Assembly (NCBI RefSeq): GCF_009184865.1
Contig: NZ_CP045096.1
Coordinates: 2,480,001-2,544,000, forward strand
Reading direction: 5' to 3'
Source of the DNA: Streptomyces phaeolivaceus
GTDB lineage: Bacteria > Actinomycetota > Actinomycetes > Streptomycetales > Streptomycetaceae
DNA length: 64,000 nucleotides
The notes under the pieces were generated by a model. That model made no database searches. It saw only the letters and a program-made list of their open reading frames with translations, and had not been told where the DNA came from. Shown here in pieces: positions 25,526 through 33,251 of the stretch; within the stretch, counting starts at the first letter, position 1, and each line of letters opens with the position of its first letter. A program made the position numbers and the translations under genes.

Positions 25526-26689
25526 ATGCGCCCCCTCAGACGCCCCTTCAGACTCTCCGTCGTCACCGCCGCCACGACCGTGGCCGCCCTGACCGCTCTC
25601 ACCGGCTGCACCGAAAAAAGCGGTGCGGGCGCGGACGGGGCGATCGCGGTGACCGCGACCGACACCAAGTGCGAGGTGTCGAAGAAGGAGTTCCCGGCGG
25701 GCCATGTCGAGTTGGACATCGAGAACAAGGGCTCCAAGGTCACCGAGGTGTATCTGCTCTTCCCGGACGACCGGGTGGTCACCGAGCGCGAGAACATCGG
25801 GCCCGGCACCAAGCAGAAGGTCACCGCCGAGGTGAAGGAGGGCGACTACCGGATCGCCTGCAAGCCGGGGATGAAGGGTGACGGCATCCGCCAGGACGTC
25901 ACCGCCACCGGCTCCGGCAAGATCGCGAAGCGGGACCCCCGGCTCGACAAGGCCGTGGCCTCGTACCGCAAGTACGCGCAGGAGCAGGCCGACGCGACGA
26001 TCCCGCTGGTGAAGGTGTTCGCCGAGGCCGTCAAGGACGGGGACATCGCGGCGGCGAGGAAGGCGTACGCGCCCTCGCGGATCGGCTGGGAGCGGACCGA
26101 GCCGGTCGCCGAGTCCTTCGGGGACATCGACCCGAAGGTGGATGTGCGGGCGGACGGTCTGGAGGAGGGCCAGGACCCGGAGAAGGACTGGACGGGCTGG
26201 CACCGGCTTGAGCGTTCGCTCTGGCAGGACGGCAAGCTCACCGCCCGCGACTCCGAGCTGGCCGACCAGCTGGTGACCGATCTGGAGGACTGGCAGAAGC
26301 GGGTCGGCAAGGCCGAGATCACCCCGACCTCCATGGCCAACGGCGCCAAGGAACTCCTCGACGAGGTCGCCACCGGCAAGGTCACCGGCGAGGAGGAGCG
26401 CTACTCGCACACCGACCTCGTCGACTTCAAGGCCAACGTCGAGGGCGCCGAGGAGTCGTACGCGCTGCTGAAGTCGGTCGCCGCCGAGAACGACCCGGAG
26501 CTGACGAAGGAACTCGACCAGCAGTTCGCGGCGTTGAACACGCTGCTCGACAAGTACCGTGCGGACAAGACGGGTTATGACTTCGTCTCCTACGACAAGG
26601 TCGGCAAGGCGGAGCGCAAGGAACTGTCGGACGCCGTGAACGCCCTCGCCGAGCCGCTGTCGCAGCTCGCGGCAGCCGTGGTGAAGTGA
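25526..26689 (+). CDS. efeO: Ferrous/ferric iron uptake lipoprotein EfeO
   Basis: The periplasm-side iron-binding component of the Efe system. The 387-aa protein has a lipoprotein signal (lipobox LTGC, Cys28), an N-terminal cupredoxin-like domain (about 35-130, with Cys at 49 and 112), and a C-terminal imelysin/peptidase-M75 domain with the HxxE motif HRLE at 226-229 in GWHRLERSLW. GGAG lies 5 bp before the chosen ATG. It is first in an efeO-efeB-efeU operon behind an iron box. EfeO is thought to pass iron to the EfeU permease. Confidence 0.93.
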   Translation: MRPLRRPFRLSVVTAATTVAALTALTGCTEKSGAGADGAIAVTATDTKCEVSKKEFPAGHVELDIENKGSKVTEVYLLFPDDRVVTERENIGPGTKQKVTAEVKEGDYRIACKPGMKGDGIRQDVTATGSGKIAKRDPRLDKAVASYRKYAQEQADATIPLVKVFAEAVKDGDIAAARKAYAPSRIGWERTEPVAESFGDIDPKVDVRADGLEEGQDPEKDWTGWHRLERSLWQDGKLTARDSELADQLVTDLEDWQKRVGKAEITPTSMANGAKELLDEVATGKVTGEEERYSHTDLVDFKANVEGAEESYALLKSVAAENDPELTKELDQQFAALNTLLDKYRADKTGYDFVSYDKVGKAERKELSDAVNALAEPLSQLAAAVVK

Positions 26690-28002
26690 CGATGGCCACC
26701 GAGGATCCCTCCGCCGAGGCCCCTTCCCACGAGCCCCCCTCCTCCAAGGCCCCCGACACCCGTGCCCCCTCCCGGCGGGCGCTGATCGGCTGGGGCGGTG
26801 CCGGGCTCGCGCTCGGGGCCGCCGCGGCCGGGGGCGCGGCGGCCGTCGCCCGTACCGGCGACGACGGCGGCTCCCCCGGCGCGGGCGCCGCAGTGGCCTT
26901 CCACGGCGCCCATCAGGCCGGGATCGCCACGCCCGTGCAGGACCGGCTGCACTTCGCCGCGTTCGACGTGGAGACGGACGACCGGGCCGAATTCGTGGCG
27001 ATGCTGAAGGACTGGACGGCCGCCGCGCGCCGGATGACGGCCGGGCAGGCCGTCGGCGACGGCGCGTACGGCGGTCTGCCGGAGGCCCCGCCGGACGACA
27101 CCGGGGAGGCGCTGGGGCTGAGGCCGTCCCGGCTGACGCTGACGGTCGGCTTCGGGCCGTCGCTGTTCGACCGGTTCGGGCTGGCGGGACGGCGGCCCGA
27201 AGCCCTGGTGGATCTGCCGCAGTTCGCCGGCGACAACCTGGACAGGGCCCGCAGCGGCGGCGACCTGTGCGTACAGGCCTGCGCGGACGATCCGCAGGTG
27301 GCCGTGCACGCCATCCGCAACCTCGCCCGGATCGGCTTCGGCAAGGTGTCGGTGCGCTGGTCGCAGCTCGGGTTCGGCAAGACCTCCTCGACCACACCCG
27401 AGGCACAGACCCCGCGCAACCTCATGGGGTTCAAGGACGGCACCCGCAACATCGCGGGTACGGAGACGGCCCGGCTGAAGAGGTTCGTGTGGGTCGGCGC
27501 GAAGGACGTCGACGCGAACTCGGCCTGGATGAGCGGTGGTTCGTATCTGGTCGCCCGGCGCATCCGGATGCACATCGAGCCCTGGGACCGGACCTCGCTG
27601 CAGGAGCAGGAGGACATCTTCGGCCGTGACAAGGGCGAGGGCGCGCCGGTGGGGAAGGCGAAGGAGCGGGACGAGCCGTTCCTGAAGGCGATGCTGCCGG
27701 ACGCGCATGTCCGGCTCGCGCACCCCGACTCCAACGACGGGGCGACGCTGCTGCGGCGCGGCTACTCCTTCACCGACGGCACGGACGGGCTGGGCCGTCT
27801 GGACGCGGGCCTGTTCTTCCTCGCCTACCAGCGCGATGTGCGCACGGGGTTCATCCCGGTCCAGCGCAATCTGGCCGCGGACGCGCTCAACGAGTACATC
27901 CAGCACGTGGGTTCGGCGGTCTTCGCGGTCCCGCCGGGCGTCCGGGACGCGGACGACTGGTGGGGCCGGGCACTGTTCTCTCCCTCGACGACAGAAGGCT
28001 GA
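26686..28002 (+). CDS. efeB: Dye-decolorizing peroxidase EfeB (deferrochelatase)
   Basis: A Tat-exported heme peroxidase of 438 aa (or 436 from the ATG at 26692). The twin-arginine signal SRRALIGWGG lies near 29-38 and is followed by a hydrophobic stretch. The Dyp signature GFKDGTRN (248-255) supplies the distal Asp, and MHIEPWD near 295-301 the proximal His. EfeB oxidises Fe2+ or releases iron from heme for uptake by EfeU/EfeO. The GTG start overlaps the efeO stop (GTGA), which favours coupled translation. Export in folded form with heme is expected. Confidence 0.92.
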   Translation: MTMATEDPSAEAPSHEPPSSKAPDTRAPSRRALIGWGGAGLALGAAAAGGAAAVARTGDDGGSPGAGAAVAFHGAHQAGIATPVQDRLHFAAFDVETDDRAEFVAMLKDWTAAARRMTAGQAVGDGAYGGLPEAPPDDTGEALGLRPSRLTLTVGFGPSLFDRFGLAGRRPEALVDLPQFAGDNLDRARSGGDLCVQACADDPQVAVHAIRNLARIGFGKVSVRWSQLGFGKTSSTTPEAQTPRNLMGFKDGTRNIAGTETARLKRFVWVGAKDVDANSAWMSGGSYLVARRIRMHIEPWDRTSLQEQEDIFGRDKGEGAPVGKAKERDEPFLKAMLPDAHVRLAHPDSNDGATLLRRGYSFTDGTDGLGRLDAGLFFLAYQRDVRTGFIPVQRNLAADALNEYIQHVGSAVFAVPPGVRDADDWWGRALFSPSTTEG

Positions 28003-28005
28003 GCC

Positions 28006-28887
28006 GTGTTCGCGAACTATCTGATCGGTCTGCGGGAGGGTCTGGAGGCCAGTCTCGTCGTCTGCGTCCTCATCGCCTATCTGGTGAAGACCGACCGCAG
28101 GGACGCGCTGAAGCCCGTCTGGACCGGCATCGGGGTCGCCGTCGGGCTGGCGCTCGCGTTCGGCTGTGTCCTCGAATTCGGCTCCCAGGAGCTGACGTTC
28201 AAGGCGCAGGAGGCACTCGGCGGCTCCCTGTCGATCATCGCCGTGGTCCTGGTGACCTGGATGGTCTTCTGGATGCGGCGCACCGCCCGCCATCTGAAGG
28301 CCGATCTGCGCGGCAAGCTGGACGCGGCCCTGCGGATGGGCACGGGCGCGCTGGTGGCGACCGCGTTCCTGGCGGTGGGCCGGGAGGGCCTGGAGACCTC
28401 GCTGTTCGTGTGGACGTCCGTACGGGCGTCCGGCGACGGTACCGAGGGCCCGTTGATCGGCGTACTGCTGGGCCTGGTGACGGCGGTGGTGCTCGGCTGG
28501 CTGTTCTACCGGGGCGCGCTGCGCATCAACCTCGCCAAGTTCTTCACCTGGACCGGCGGCATGCTCGTGGTGGTCGCGGCCGGTGTCCTCGCGTACGGCT
28601 TCCACGACCTCCAGGAGGCCGACTTCCTGCCCGGCCTGACGGACAAGGCGTTCGACATCACCGGGACGATCCCGCCGGACAGCTGGTACGGCACGCTGCT
28701 GAAGGGCGTGTTCAACTTCCAGCCCGACCCGACGGTCCTGCAAGTCACGGTCTGGCTCCTGTACCTGGTCCCGACGCTCGCGCTGTTCCTCGCCCCGGTA
28801 GGGTTCGCCTCCGGGAAGGGGAAGGTGAAGATTCCTGATGAGCAGGGGCAGGGTGCGCGGGGTTCGCGGTCCACGGACACTTCGTGA
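28006..28887 (+). CDS. efeU: FTR1-family iron permease EfeU
   Basis: The 293-aa inner-membrane iron channel of the Efe system with seven TM segments. Both REGLE iron-binding motifs are present (10-14 and 126-130), as in Ftr1/EfeU. It follows efeB by 3 bp. The last codons after KVKIPDEQ run into a GTTCG-rich tandem repeat, and the stop codon lies at the edge of that array; the next gene overlaps it by 50 bp. Confidence 0.93.
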   Translation: MFANYLIGLREGLEASLVVCVLIAYLVKTDRRDALKPVWTGIGVAVGLALAFGCVLEFGSQELTFKAQEALGGSLSIIAVVLVTWMVFWMRRTARHLKADLRGKLDAALRMGTGALVATAFLAVGREGLETSLFVWTSVRASGDGTEGPLIGVLLGLVTAVVLGWLFYRGALRINLAKFFTWTGGMLVVVAAGVLAYGFHDLQEADFLPGLTDKAFDITGTIPPDSWYGTLLKGVFNFQPDPTVLQVTVWLLYLVPTLALFLAPVGFASGKGKVKIPDEQGQGARGSRSTDTS

Positions 28888-29896
28888 GGTTCGTGCGGTT
28901 CGCGAGGTTCGTGCGGTTCGCGAGGTTCGTGCGGTTCGTACGCTGATGACCACGGCGGTGGCCGCGCTGTCGTTGACGGTGAGCGGGTGTGTGGTGGTCC
29001 GCGGCGATCTGGAGGTCGTCCCCACGGCGACCCAGGGCGAGGCGGCGCGGGCGCTGGAGGACTTCACCGTCGCGTACAACAAGGCGGACAAGGCGTACGA
29101 CCAGTCCCAGGACGCCTCCCGGGTCACCGGCGCGCTCGCGGACATCGACGGCGGCAAGCTCCGCTCGGGCGCGAAGCTCAACCCGGGCGGCAACCCCAAC
29201 CATGTGCCGCTGAAGCTGACCGACGTCACGTACACGATTCCGGAGAAGGCGGCCTGGCCGCGCTGGTTCGTGGCCGACGCCGCCGCCAACAAGGGCAACA
29301 AGACGGACCGTTGGCTGTTCGTCTTCACCCGGGACGGGCTGACCGATCTGTGGGAGGTGTCCTTCCTCACGGTCGTCCCCGCCGACGACATGCCCGAGTT
29401 CCAGAAGGACGAGAACGGCAACGCGCAGGTCGTCCAGCCCGACGACACCCAACTCTCCGTCGAGCCCTCCGAGTTGCCCGACCGGTACGTCACCTACCTC
29501 AAGAACGACAGCGCCCTCTTCGCGGACGGCCCGTACACCTCCGAGGAGCGGGCCCGGCGGCAGGAGAACGCGCGGAAGCCGGGGCTGGCACGGCAGTACA
29601 TCGACGAGGCCCTCACCAACGGCGACTACGCGCCGGTCGGGCTGCGCACCACGGACGGTGGCGCGCTGGTCTTCTTCACCACCCGCACCTATCAGAAGCA
29701 GACCGCCGCGCAGGGCGTGACCATCCCGGTCAACGACGCGGCCGTCCGGGCGCTGATGACGGGCGAGCCCAAGCAGTCCCTGACCCTGGAGTTCGTGAAC
29801 AACCAGGCGGTCCTCGATCCGGCGAAGACCGAGTCGGACCAGCAGGTGAGGGTGCTGAGCCAGGTGGGCGGGCTCACGGGGGCGAAGGGCGAGTGA
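28838..29896 (+). CDS. Lipoprotein of unknown function following efeU
   Basis: A 352-aa protein with a lipoprotein-type signal (LTVSGC) preceded by an arginine-rich n-region made of three REVRAV repeats. The mature part is a hydrophilic alpha/beta domain with no motif I recognise (VPTATQGEAARALEDFTVAYNKAD, FTRDGLTDLWEVSFL). It overlaps efeU by 50 bp. An internal ATG at 28946 would leave no positive charge before the hydrophobic core, so the longer start is preferred. It may be co-expressed with the Efe operon, but a role in iron uptake is only positional inference. Confidence 0.65.
   Translation: MSRGRVRGVRGPRTLREVRAVREVRAVREVRAVRTLMTTAVAALSLTVSGCVVVRGDLEVVPTATQGEAARALEDFTVAYNKADKAYDQSQDASRVTGALADIDGGKLRSGAKLNPGGNPNHVPLKLTDVTYTIPEKAAWPRWFVADAAANKGNKTDRWLFVFTRDGLTDLWEVSFLTVVPADDMPEFQKDENGNAQVVQPDDTQLSVEPSELPDRYVTYLKNDSALFADGPYTSEERARRQENARKPGLARQYIDEALTNGDYAPVGLRTTDGGALVFFTTRTYQKQTAAQGVTIPVNDAAVRALMTGEPKQSLTLEFVNNQAVLDPAKTESDQQVRVLSQVGGLTGAKGE
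28881..28942 (+). repeat. 18-bp tandem repeat at the efeU stop / lipoprotein signal
   Basis: TTCGTGCGGTTCGCGAGG is repeated at 28890-28907 and 28908-28925, with a diverged copy to 28942 and a partial first copy carrying the efeU TGA stop (28885-28887). In the overlapping downstream frame it encodes REVRAV repeats. Confidence 0.9.
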
Positions 29897-29914
29897 CGCG
29901 GGGCGAGTGACGCG
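29887..29914 (+). repeat. 14-bp duplication spanning a stop codon
   Basis: GGGCGAGTGACGCG occurs twice in tandem, followed by a partial copy. The first holds the TGA stop of the lipoprotein gene; the second places a TGA 14 bp on, in another frame. Confidence 0.85.
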
Positions 29915-29964
29915 GGGCGGATGGAGCCGGGCCGGTGAGGCGGGGCGGCTCGGGACCGGTCGGG

Positions 29965-30717
29965 TCAACCCCGGGAGGGCCAGGCCGTGTTCGCGTGGTC
30001 CGGCTGTTCGCCGACATGGCGGGAGCAGGCGTCGGTGAGGATCTCCAGCAGGCTCAGCGGGTCCGGCAGGGGGTGCTCGGGGCCGCGTACCCAGTGGACG
30101 TCGAGGTCACCGGGGAGCCGGGCCGGCGGGACCAGGACATAGGACCCCCGGCAGTGCCAGCGCAGGCCCGGGTGCTCGTCCATGGTCTCCGGGTGGCAGT
30201 CCAGCTCGCAGGGCCACCACTCGTCCTCGTCCTCGGGCGTGCCCCGGGTGAGGGTGAAGAACAGCAGCCGTCCCTCGCCGGACTCGGACTGGGACTCCGC
30301 GACCGGCCCCACCTCGATCCCGGCGGCGAGCAGCCGCTCCAGGGCCTCGCTGCCGGCGGCGAAGGGGACGTCCAGCACATCGTGGACCATGCCGGTCGCG
30401 GTGATGAAGTTGGCCTGCGGCTGGTGCCGGGCCCAGCGCTCGATCTGGGCGCGGTCGGTGGTCGACTGCGTCTGCCAGGCGAAGGACACCGGGTGCCGGG
30501 CGGGGGTGGGACAGCCGACGCGGTCGCAGGAACACCGGAAGCCCGAGGGGTATGCGGCGGGCGCGAGCGGGAGTCCGGCAGCGGCGGCGGCGATCAGCAG
30601 CTCCTCACGGCCGGTGCCGTCGGCGCCCTGGTCGAGCGGGCGGCCGGGACGACGGGCGCGCAGCCACTCGGAGAACTTGCCCTGCCGACCGGTCCGGCCG
30701 CCGAACGTCGCGCTCAT
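29965..30717 (-). CDS. Bifunctional DNA primase/polymerase (prim-pol) domain protein
   Basis: A 250-aa stand-alone prim-pol (DUF-type archaeo-eukaryotic primase) protein. Landmarks include the N-terminal LLIAAAAAGLPLAPAA and HPVSFAW, the strand-end Asp motif VLDVPFAAG (usual DVD/DVP metal site weakly kept), and the C-terminal GLRWHCRGSYVLVPPA, matching the H-x-G-x-Y/W-V-x-P pattern. Such proteins are common in Streptomyces; some belong to plasmids or prophages. Here no replication gene is adjacent. Catalytic competence is uncertain. Confidence 0.75.
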   Translation of the reverse strand: MSATFGGRTGRQGKFSEWLRARRPGRPLDQGADGTGREELLIAAAAAGLPLAPAAYPSGFRCSCDRVGCPTPARHPVSFAWQTQSTTDRAQIERWARHQPQANFITATGMVHDVLDVPFAAGSEALERLLAAGIEVGPVAESQSESGEGRLLFFTLTRGTPEDEDEWWPCELDCHPETMDEHPGLRWHCRGSYVLVPPARLPGDLDVHWVRGPEHPLPDPLSLLEILTDACSRHVGEQPDHANTAWPSRG

Positions 30718-30962
30718 CTATCGCCTCGCCTCGCTGTGGTGCGGACAGCATGCTTCATCGTCCCACCATCCTGCGCCGCGGGTGGCCGGAGCCCACATCC
30801 GGGGTAGGTGGGGCGAAGCCGGGGTGCGGACAGGGATGGTGGGCTATCACATGCTTTGGCGGGATTTGGAGCCGGTCACAGCCGCCGCCCGGACGCCGTT
30901 CGGACGTCATTTGGGCGCCACTTGGTCGGATTGATCACACTCGGGCGGCGTGTTGACGGGGC

Positions 30963-31598
30963 TCAGCGGGGCGCGAGGCCGTACAGGGCGTATTCGACGA
31001 GTGCGTCCGTGTAGTCGTACGAGATGGGGCCCGTGTACTGGAGCCAGCGCTGGGCGAGCGGGGAGACGAAGAGCTCCAGGGCGATCCGGGGGTCGATGTC
31101 GGGGCGTACCGCGCCCTGCTCCTGGGCGGCGCGCAGGCGCTTCACATAGAGCTGGAGCTGGGGTTCCAGCAGTTTGCCGACGAACTCGGTGCCGAGCTGC
31201 CGGTTGACCACTCCCTCGGCGGCCAGGGCGCGCGAGGGGACCTCGAACTTGGGATCGAGGAGTTCGTCGACGGTGGCACGCAGGACCGCCTTGAGGTCGG
31301 CTTCGAGGTCCCCGGTGTCCGGGATCTCGTACTCGGCGTGCTCCCCGACGACCTCGGGGCGGGCGGCGGCCTCGGCCGCCTGGGCGCTCAGGTCGAGGAA
31401 CGCCTCCAGGAGCACCTCCGCCTTGGAGGCCCACCACCGGTAGATCGTCTGCTTCCCGACGCCGGCGCGGGCCGCGATGCCCTCGATGGTCGTCTTCTGG
31501 TAGCCGACCTCGCCGACGAGGGCGAGGGCGGCGTCGTAGATGGCGCGGCGCGACTTCTCGCTGCGCCGGGCGGAATCAGGGGCGGTCTTGTTGGCCAT
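30963..31598 (-). CDS. TetR-family transcriptional regulator
   Basis: A 211-aa repressor-type protein with an N-terminal HTH ([20 protein letters not shown] near 37-56) and a C-terminal ligand domain of the TetR_C_33-like group ([17 protein letters not shown]). It is divergent from a 65-aa gene. The 96-bp gap holds a 12/13-matched dyad that may be its own operator. A TAAATT box 7-12 bp before the ATG and the lack of a spaced SD suggest a leaderless transcript. Target and ligand unknown. Confidence 0.82.
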   Translation of the reverse strand: MANKTAPDSARRSEKSRRAIYDAALALVGEVGYQKTTIEGIAARAGVGKQTIYRWWASKAEVLLEAFLDLSAQAAEAAARPEVVGEHAEYEIPDTGDLEADLKAVLRATVDELLDPKFEVPSRALAAEGVVNRQLGTEFVGKLLEPQLQLYVKRLRAAQEQGAVRPDIDPRIALELFVSPLAQRWLQYTGPISYDYTDALVEYALYGLAPR

Positions 31599-31623
31599 GC
31601 TCCGAATTTATCAGGTTGACAAG

Positions 31624-31670
31624 ACGGTGCGTCTCGCCTCATGGTGAGAAGCGTAGACGAGACGAACCGT
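31624..31670. promoter_or_regulatory. Dyad operator between tetR and a divergent small gene
   Basis: ACGGTGCGTCTCG (31624-31636) and CGAGACGAACCGT (31658-31670) match at 12 of 13 positions, with a 21-bp centre that contains a smaller CTCA/TGAG dyad. The position between divergent starts suits autoregulation by the TetR protein. Confidence 0.6.
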
Positions 31671-31694
31671 ATCGTCGCAGCGAAGGAGAGTGTC

Positions 31695-31892
31695 ATGACC
31701 CGAGGTGGAGCAGGGAACATGCTGGGCGTCGGCGGCTCCCGCCGGAACCTGGGCCGCGCGGCCCTGCGCGGCGGCCCCGCGAACGGCCGCGTCGGTGGCG
31801 GCCTCGACGCCCAGGCCCAGAAGCGGGAGCTGCTGCGCAAGCTCCAGGAGAAGCAGGAGAGGCGGGCCGGGCAAGGGGAGCAGGAGGAATAG
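31695..31892 (+). CDS. Small basic Gly-rich protein (DUF6243-like)
   Basis: A 65-aa protein rich in Gly and Arg (GNMLGVGGSRRNLGRAALRG) ending in a charged helix (AQKRELLRKLQEKQERR). The pattern resembles a small Streptomyces family I recall as DUF6243; function unknown. GAAGGAGA lies about 6 bp before the ATG. The divergent tetR and shared dyad suggest co-regulation. Its stop codon is repeated three times in frame by a 9-bp tandem repeat. Confidence 0.65.
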   Translation: MTRGGAGNMLGVGGSRRNLGRAALRGGPANGRVGGGLDAQAQKRELLRKLQEKQERRAGQGEQEE

Positions 31893-31908
31893 GAGGAATA
31901 GGAGGAAT
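31882..31908 (+). repeat. 9-bp tandem repeat carrying three in-frame TAG stops
   Basis: AGGAGGAAT occurs three times in tandem at the end of the 65-aa gene, each followed by AG, so TAG recurs at 31890, 31899 and 31908. Confidence 0.9.
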
Positions 31909-31985
31909 AGGAAGGGCGGAGGGCAGGGGGAACGCCGGGACGGTCGCACGGCCGGGGGGGTCGTGCGACCGACGAGGCTTCGTGA

Positions 31986-32729
31986 TCAGGTGCGGGTTCG
32001 GAGCCGGACCACCCGCAGGGGGAGGCCTTCCGGGCTGGTCAACCGCAGTACGGAACGGTCGGGGTCGTACGGCCACGAGGCAAGGCCCCGACCGTACTCG
32101 CGCACCCGCGCGGCGACGGCGGCCAGGTCGTCGACCCCGACCGCCAGCTCCCATCGCGGGGCGGCGGGCCCGGTGGCGGCGTAGGTGCCGTCGGCGTGGT
32201 TGTCGGTGAAGTCGGCGGCGGGGAGGTCCGTGCCGGTCACGTCACGGTAGAAGCGCCGGGCGCGGTCCGGTCGTTCGCAGGCCAGGACCATACGGTGCGG
32301 GGTGCCCGGGGAACCCGGTGGGAACCGCCACCCGCCGAATCGGTACGGCTGCCACAGGGAGACCCCGGCGCCCTCCGGGTCGACCAGGGTGGCCATCCGC
32401 CCTTGGTCGCCCGCGTCGAAGGGCGGGACGACGAGACCGGCCCCGCGCGCCAGCGCCCTGTCCGTACGACGGTCGAGGTCGTCGACCGCGAGGTAGTAGG
32501 CGATATGGGCGGGCGTGCCCGGCGGATAGAAGGGCTGGGCGAGGTCGCTGACCCCGCCGATCCGGTGGCCGTTCCCCGTGCTGATCTTCGTCGCCCGGCG
32601 CGGGTCGTCCTCGTCCACGGCGAAGCGCCGGCCCAGGGCGGCGGTGAGGAAGGCGGCGGTGCCGGGCAGGTCACGGGTCTTGAGGTCCATCCAGCAGAAC
32701 CCGGTCGGAGAGGCGGGACCGGCGGTCAT
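31986..32729 (-). CDS. VOC-family (glyoxalase/bleomycin-resistance fold) protein, two-module
   Basis: A 247-aa protein with two vicinal-oxygen-chelate modules (about 8-125 and 140-245). Module one starts GFCWMDLKTRDLPGTAAFL and ends VDPEGAGVSLWQP. Module two keeps the beta-alpha pattern HRMVLACERPDRARRFYRDV. This arrangement is common in Streptomyces and related to proteins annotated as glyoxalase or hydroxylase CFP30B. Metal ligands cannot be confirmed. Its ATG overlaps the GNAT stop (ATGA), so the two are co-transcribed. Confidence 0.82.
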   Translation of the reverse strand: MTAGPASPTGFCWMDLKTRDLPGTAAFLTAALGRRFAVDEDDPRRATKISTGNGHRIGGVSDLAQPFYPPGTPAHIAYYLAVDDLDRRTDRALARGAGLVVPPFDAGDQGRMATLVDPEGAGVSLWQPYRFGGWRFPPGSPGTPHRMVLACERPDRARRFYRDVTGTDLPAADFTDNHADGTYAATGPAAPRWELAVGVDDLAAVAARVREYGRGLASWPYDPDRSVLRLTSPEGLPLRVVRLRTRT

Positions 32730-33208
32730 CCGGTCGGCTCCAGCAGGTCCAGGACTCCCACCGTCTGGCCGCCGCTGGTCTCCCCCGTCGTACGGAAGCC
32801 GAGGCCGAGGTAGAAGGCCTCCGGGCCGTCGGGGCCGGGGTGCCAGGTGACGAAGAGGCGGTCGCCGCCTCGGCGGCGGATCTCGGCGGCGACGGACTCG
32901 ACGGCGAAGCGGCCGTAGCCGCGGCCCTGCGCGTCCGCGCCGATGTTGAGCCGCCAGAGCCCGGAGCGGATGTCGGTGCCCGAGCCGTCGCCCTTCCAGT
33001 CGATGTCGAGGAAGGCCATCAGGAAACCGACGGCCCGGTCCCCGTCCAGGATGAGCCGGGGCCAGGCGACGCCGGGATGGACGTACGCCTCGGCCAGCGA
33101 CTTCTCGACCGGCTCCACCAGGTGTTCCTGATCGGGACGGATCCGGACGCCGAGCGCGGCATCGAGGTTGGCGGGGGTTATCTCGGCCAGCTGTGGGGTG
33201 GTGGACAT
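32726..33208 (-). CDS. GNAT-family N-acetyltransferase
   Basis: A 160-aa acetyl-CoA-dependent acetyltransferase. The acetyl-CoA site is seen as LWRLNIGADAQGRGYGRFAV (V-x-x-x-x-Q-x-x-G-x-G type), preceded by the strand VGFLMAFLD and followed by FYLGLGFRTTGE. I chose the ATG giving MSTTPQLAEI; the open frame extends much further upstream but reads as non-coding. It is coupled to the VOC gene. The acceptor substrate is unknown; small amines or amino acids are typical. Confidence 0.82.
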   Translation of the reverse strand: MSTTPQLAEITPANLDAALGVRIRPDQEHLVEPVEKSLAEAYVHPGVAWPRLILDGDRAVGFLMAFLDIDWKGDGSGTDIRSGLWRLNIGADAQGRGYGRFAVESVAAEIRRRGGDRLFVTWHPGPDGPEAFYLGLGFRTTGETSGGQTVGVLDLLEPTG

Positions 33209-33251
33209 GATCGACGAGATAGCCGGAAGAGGTGCGGGCGCCGCAACCGAT

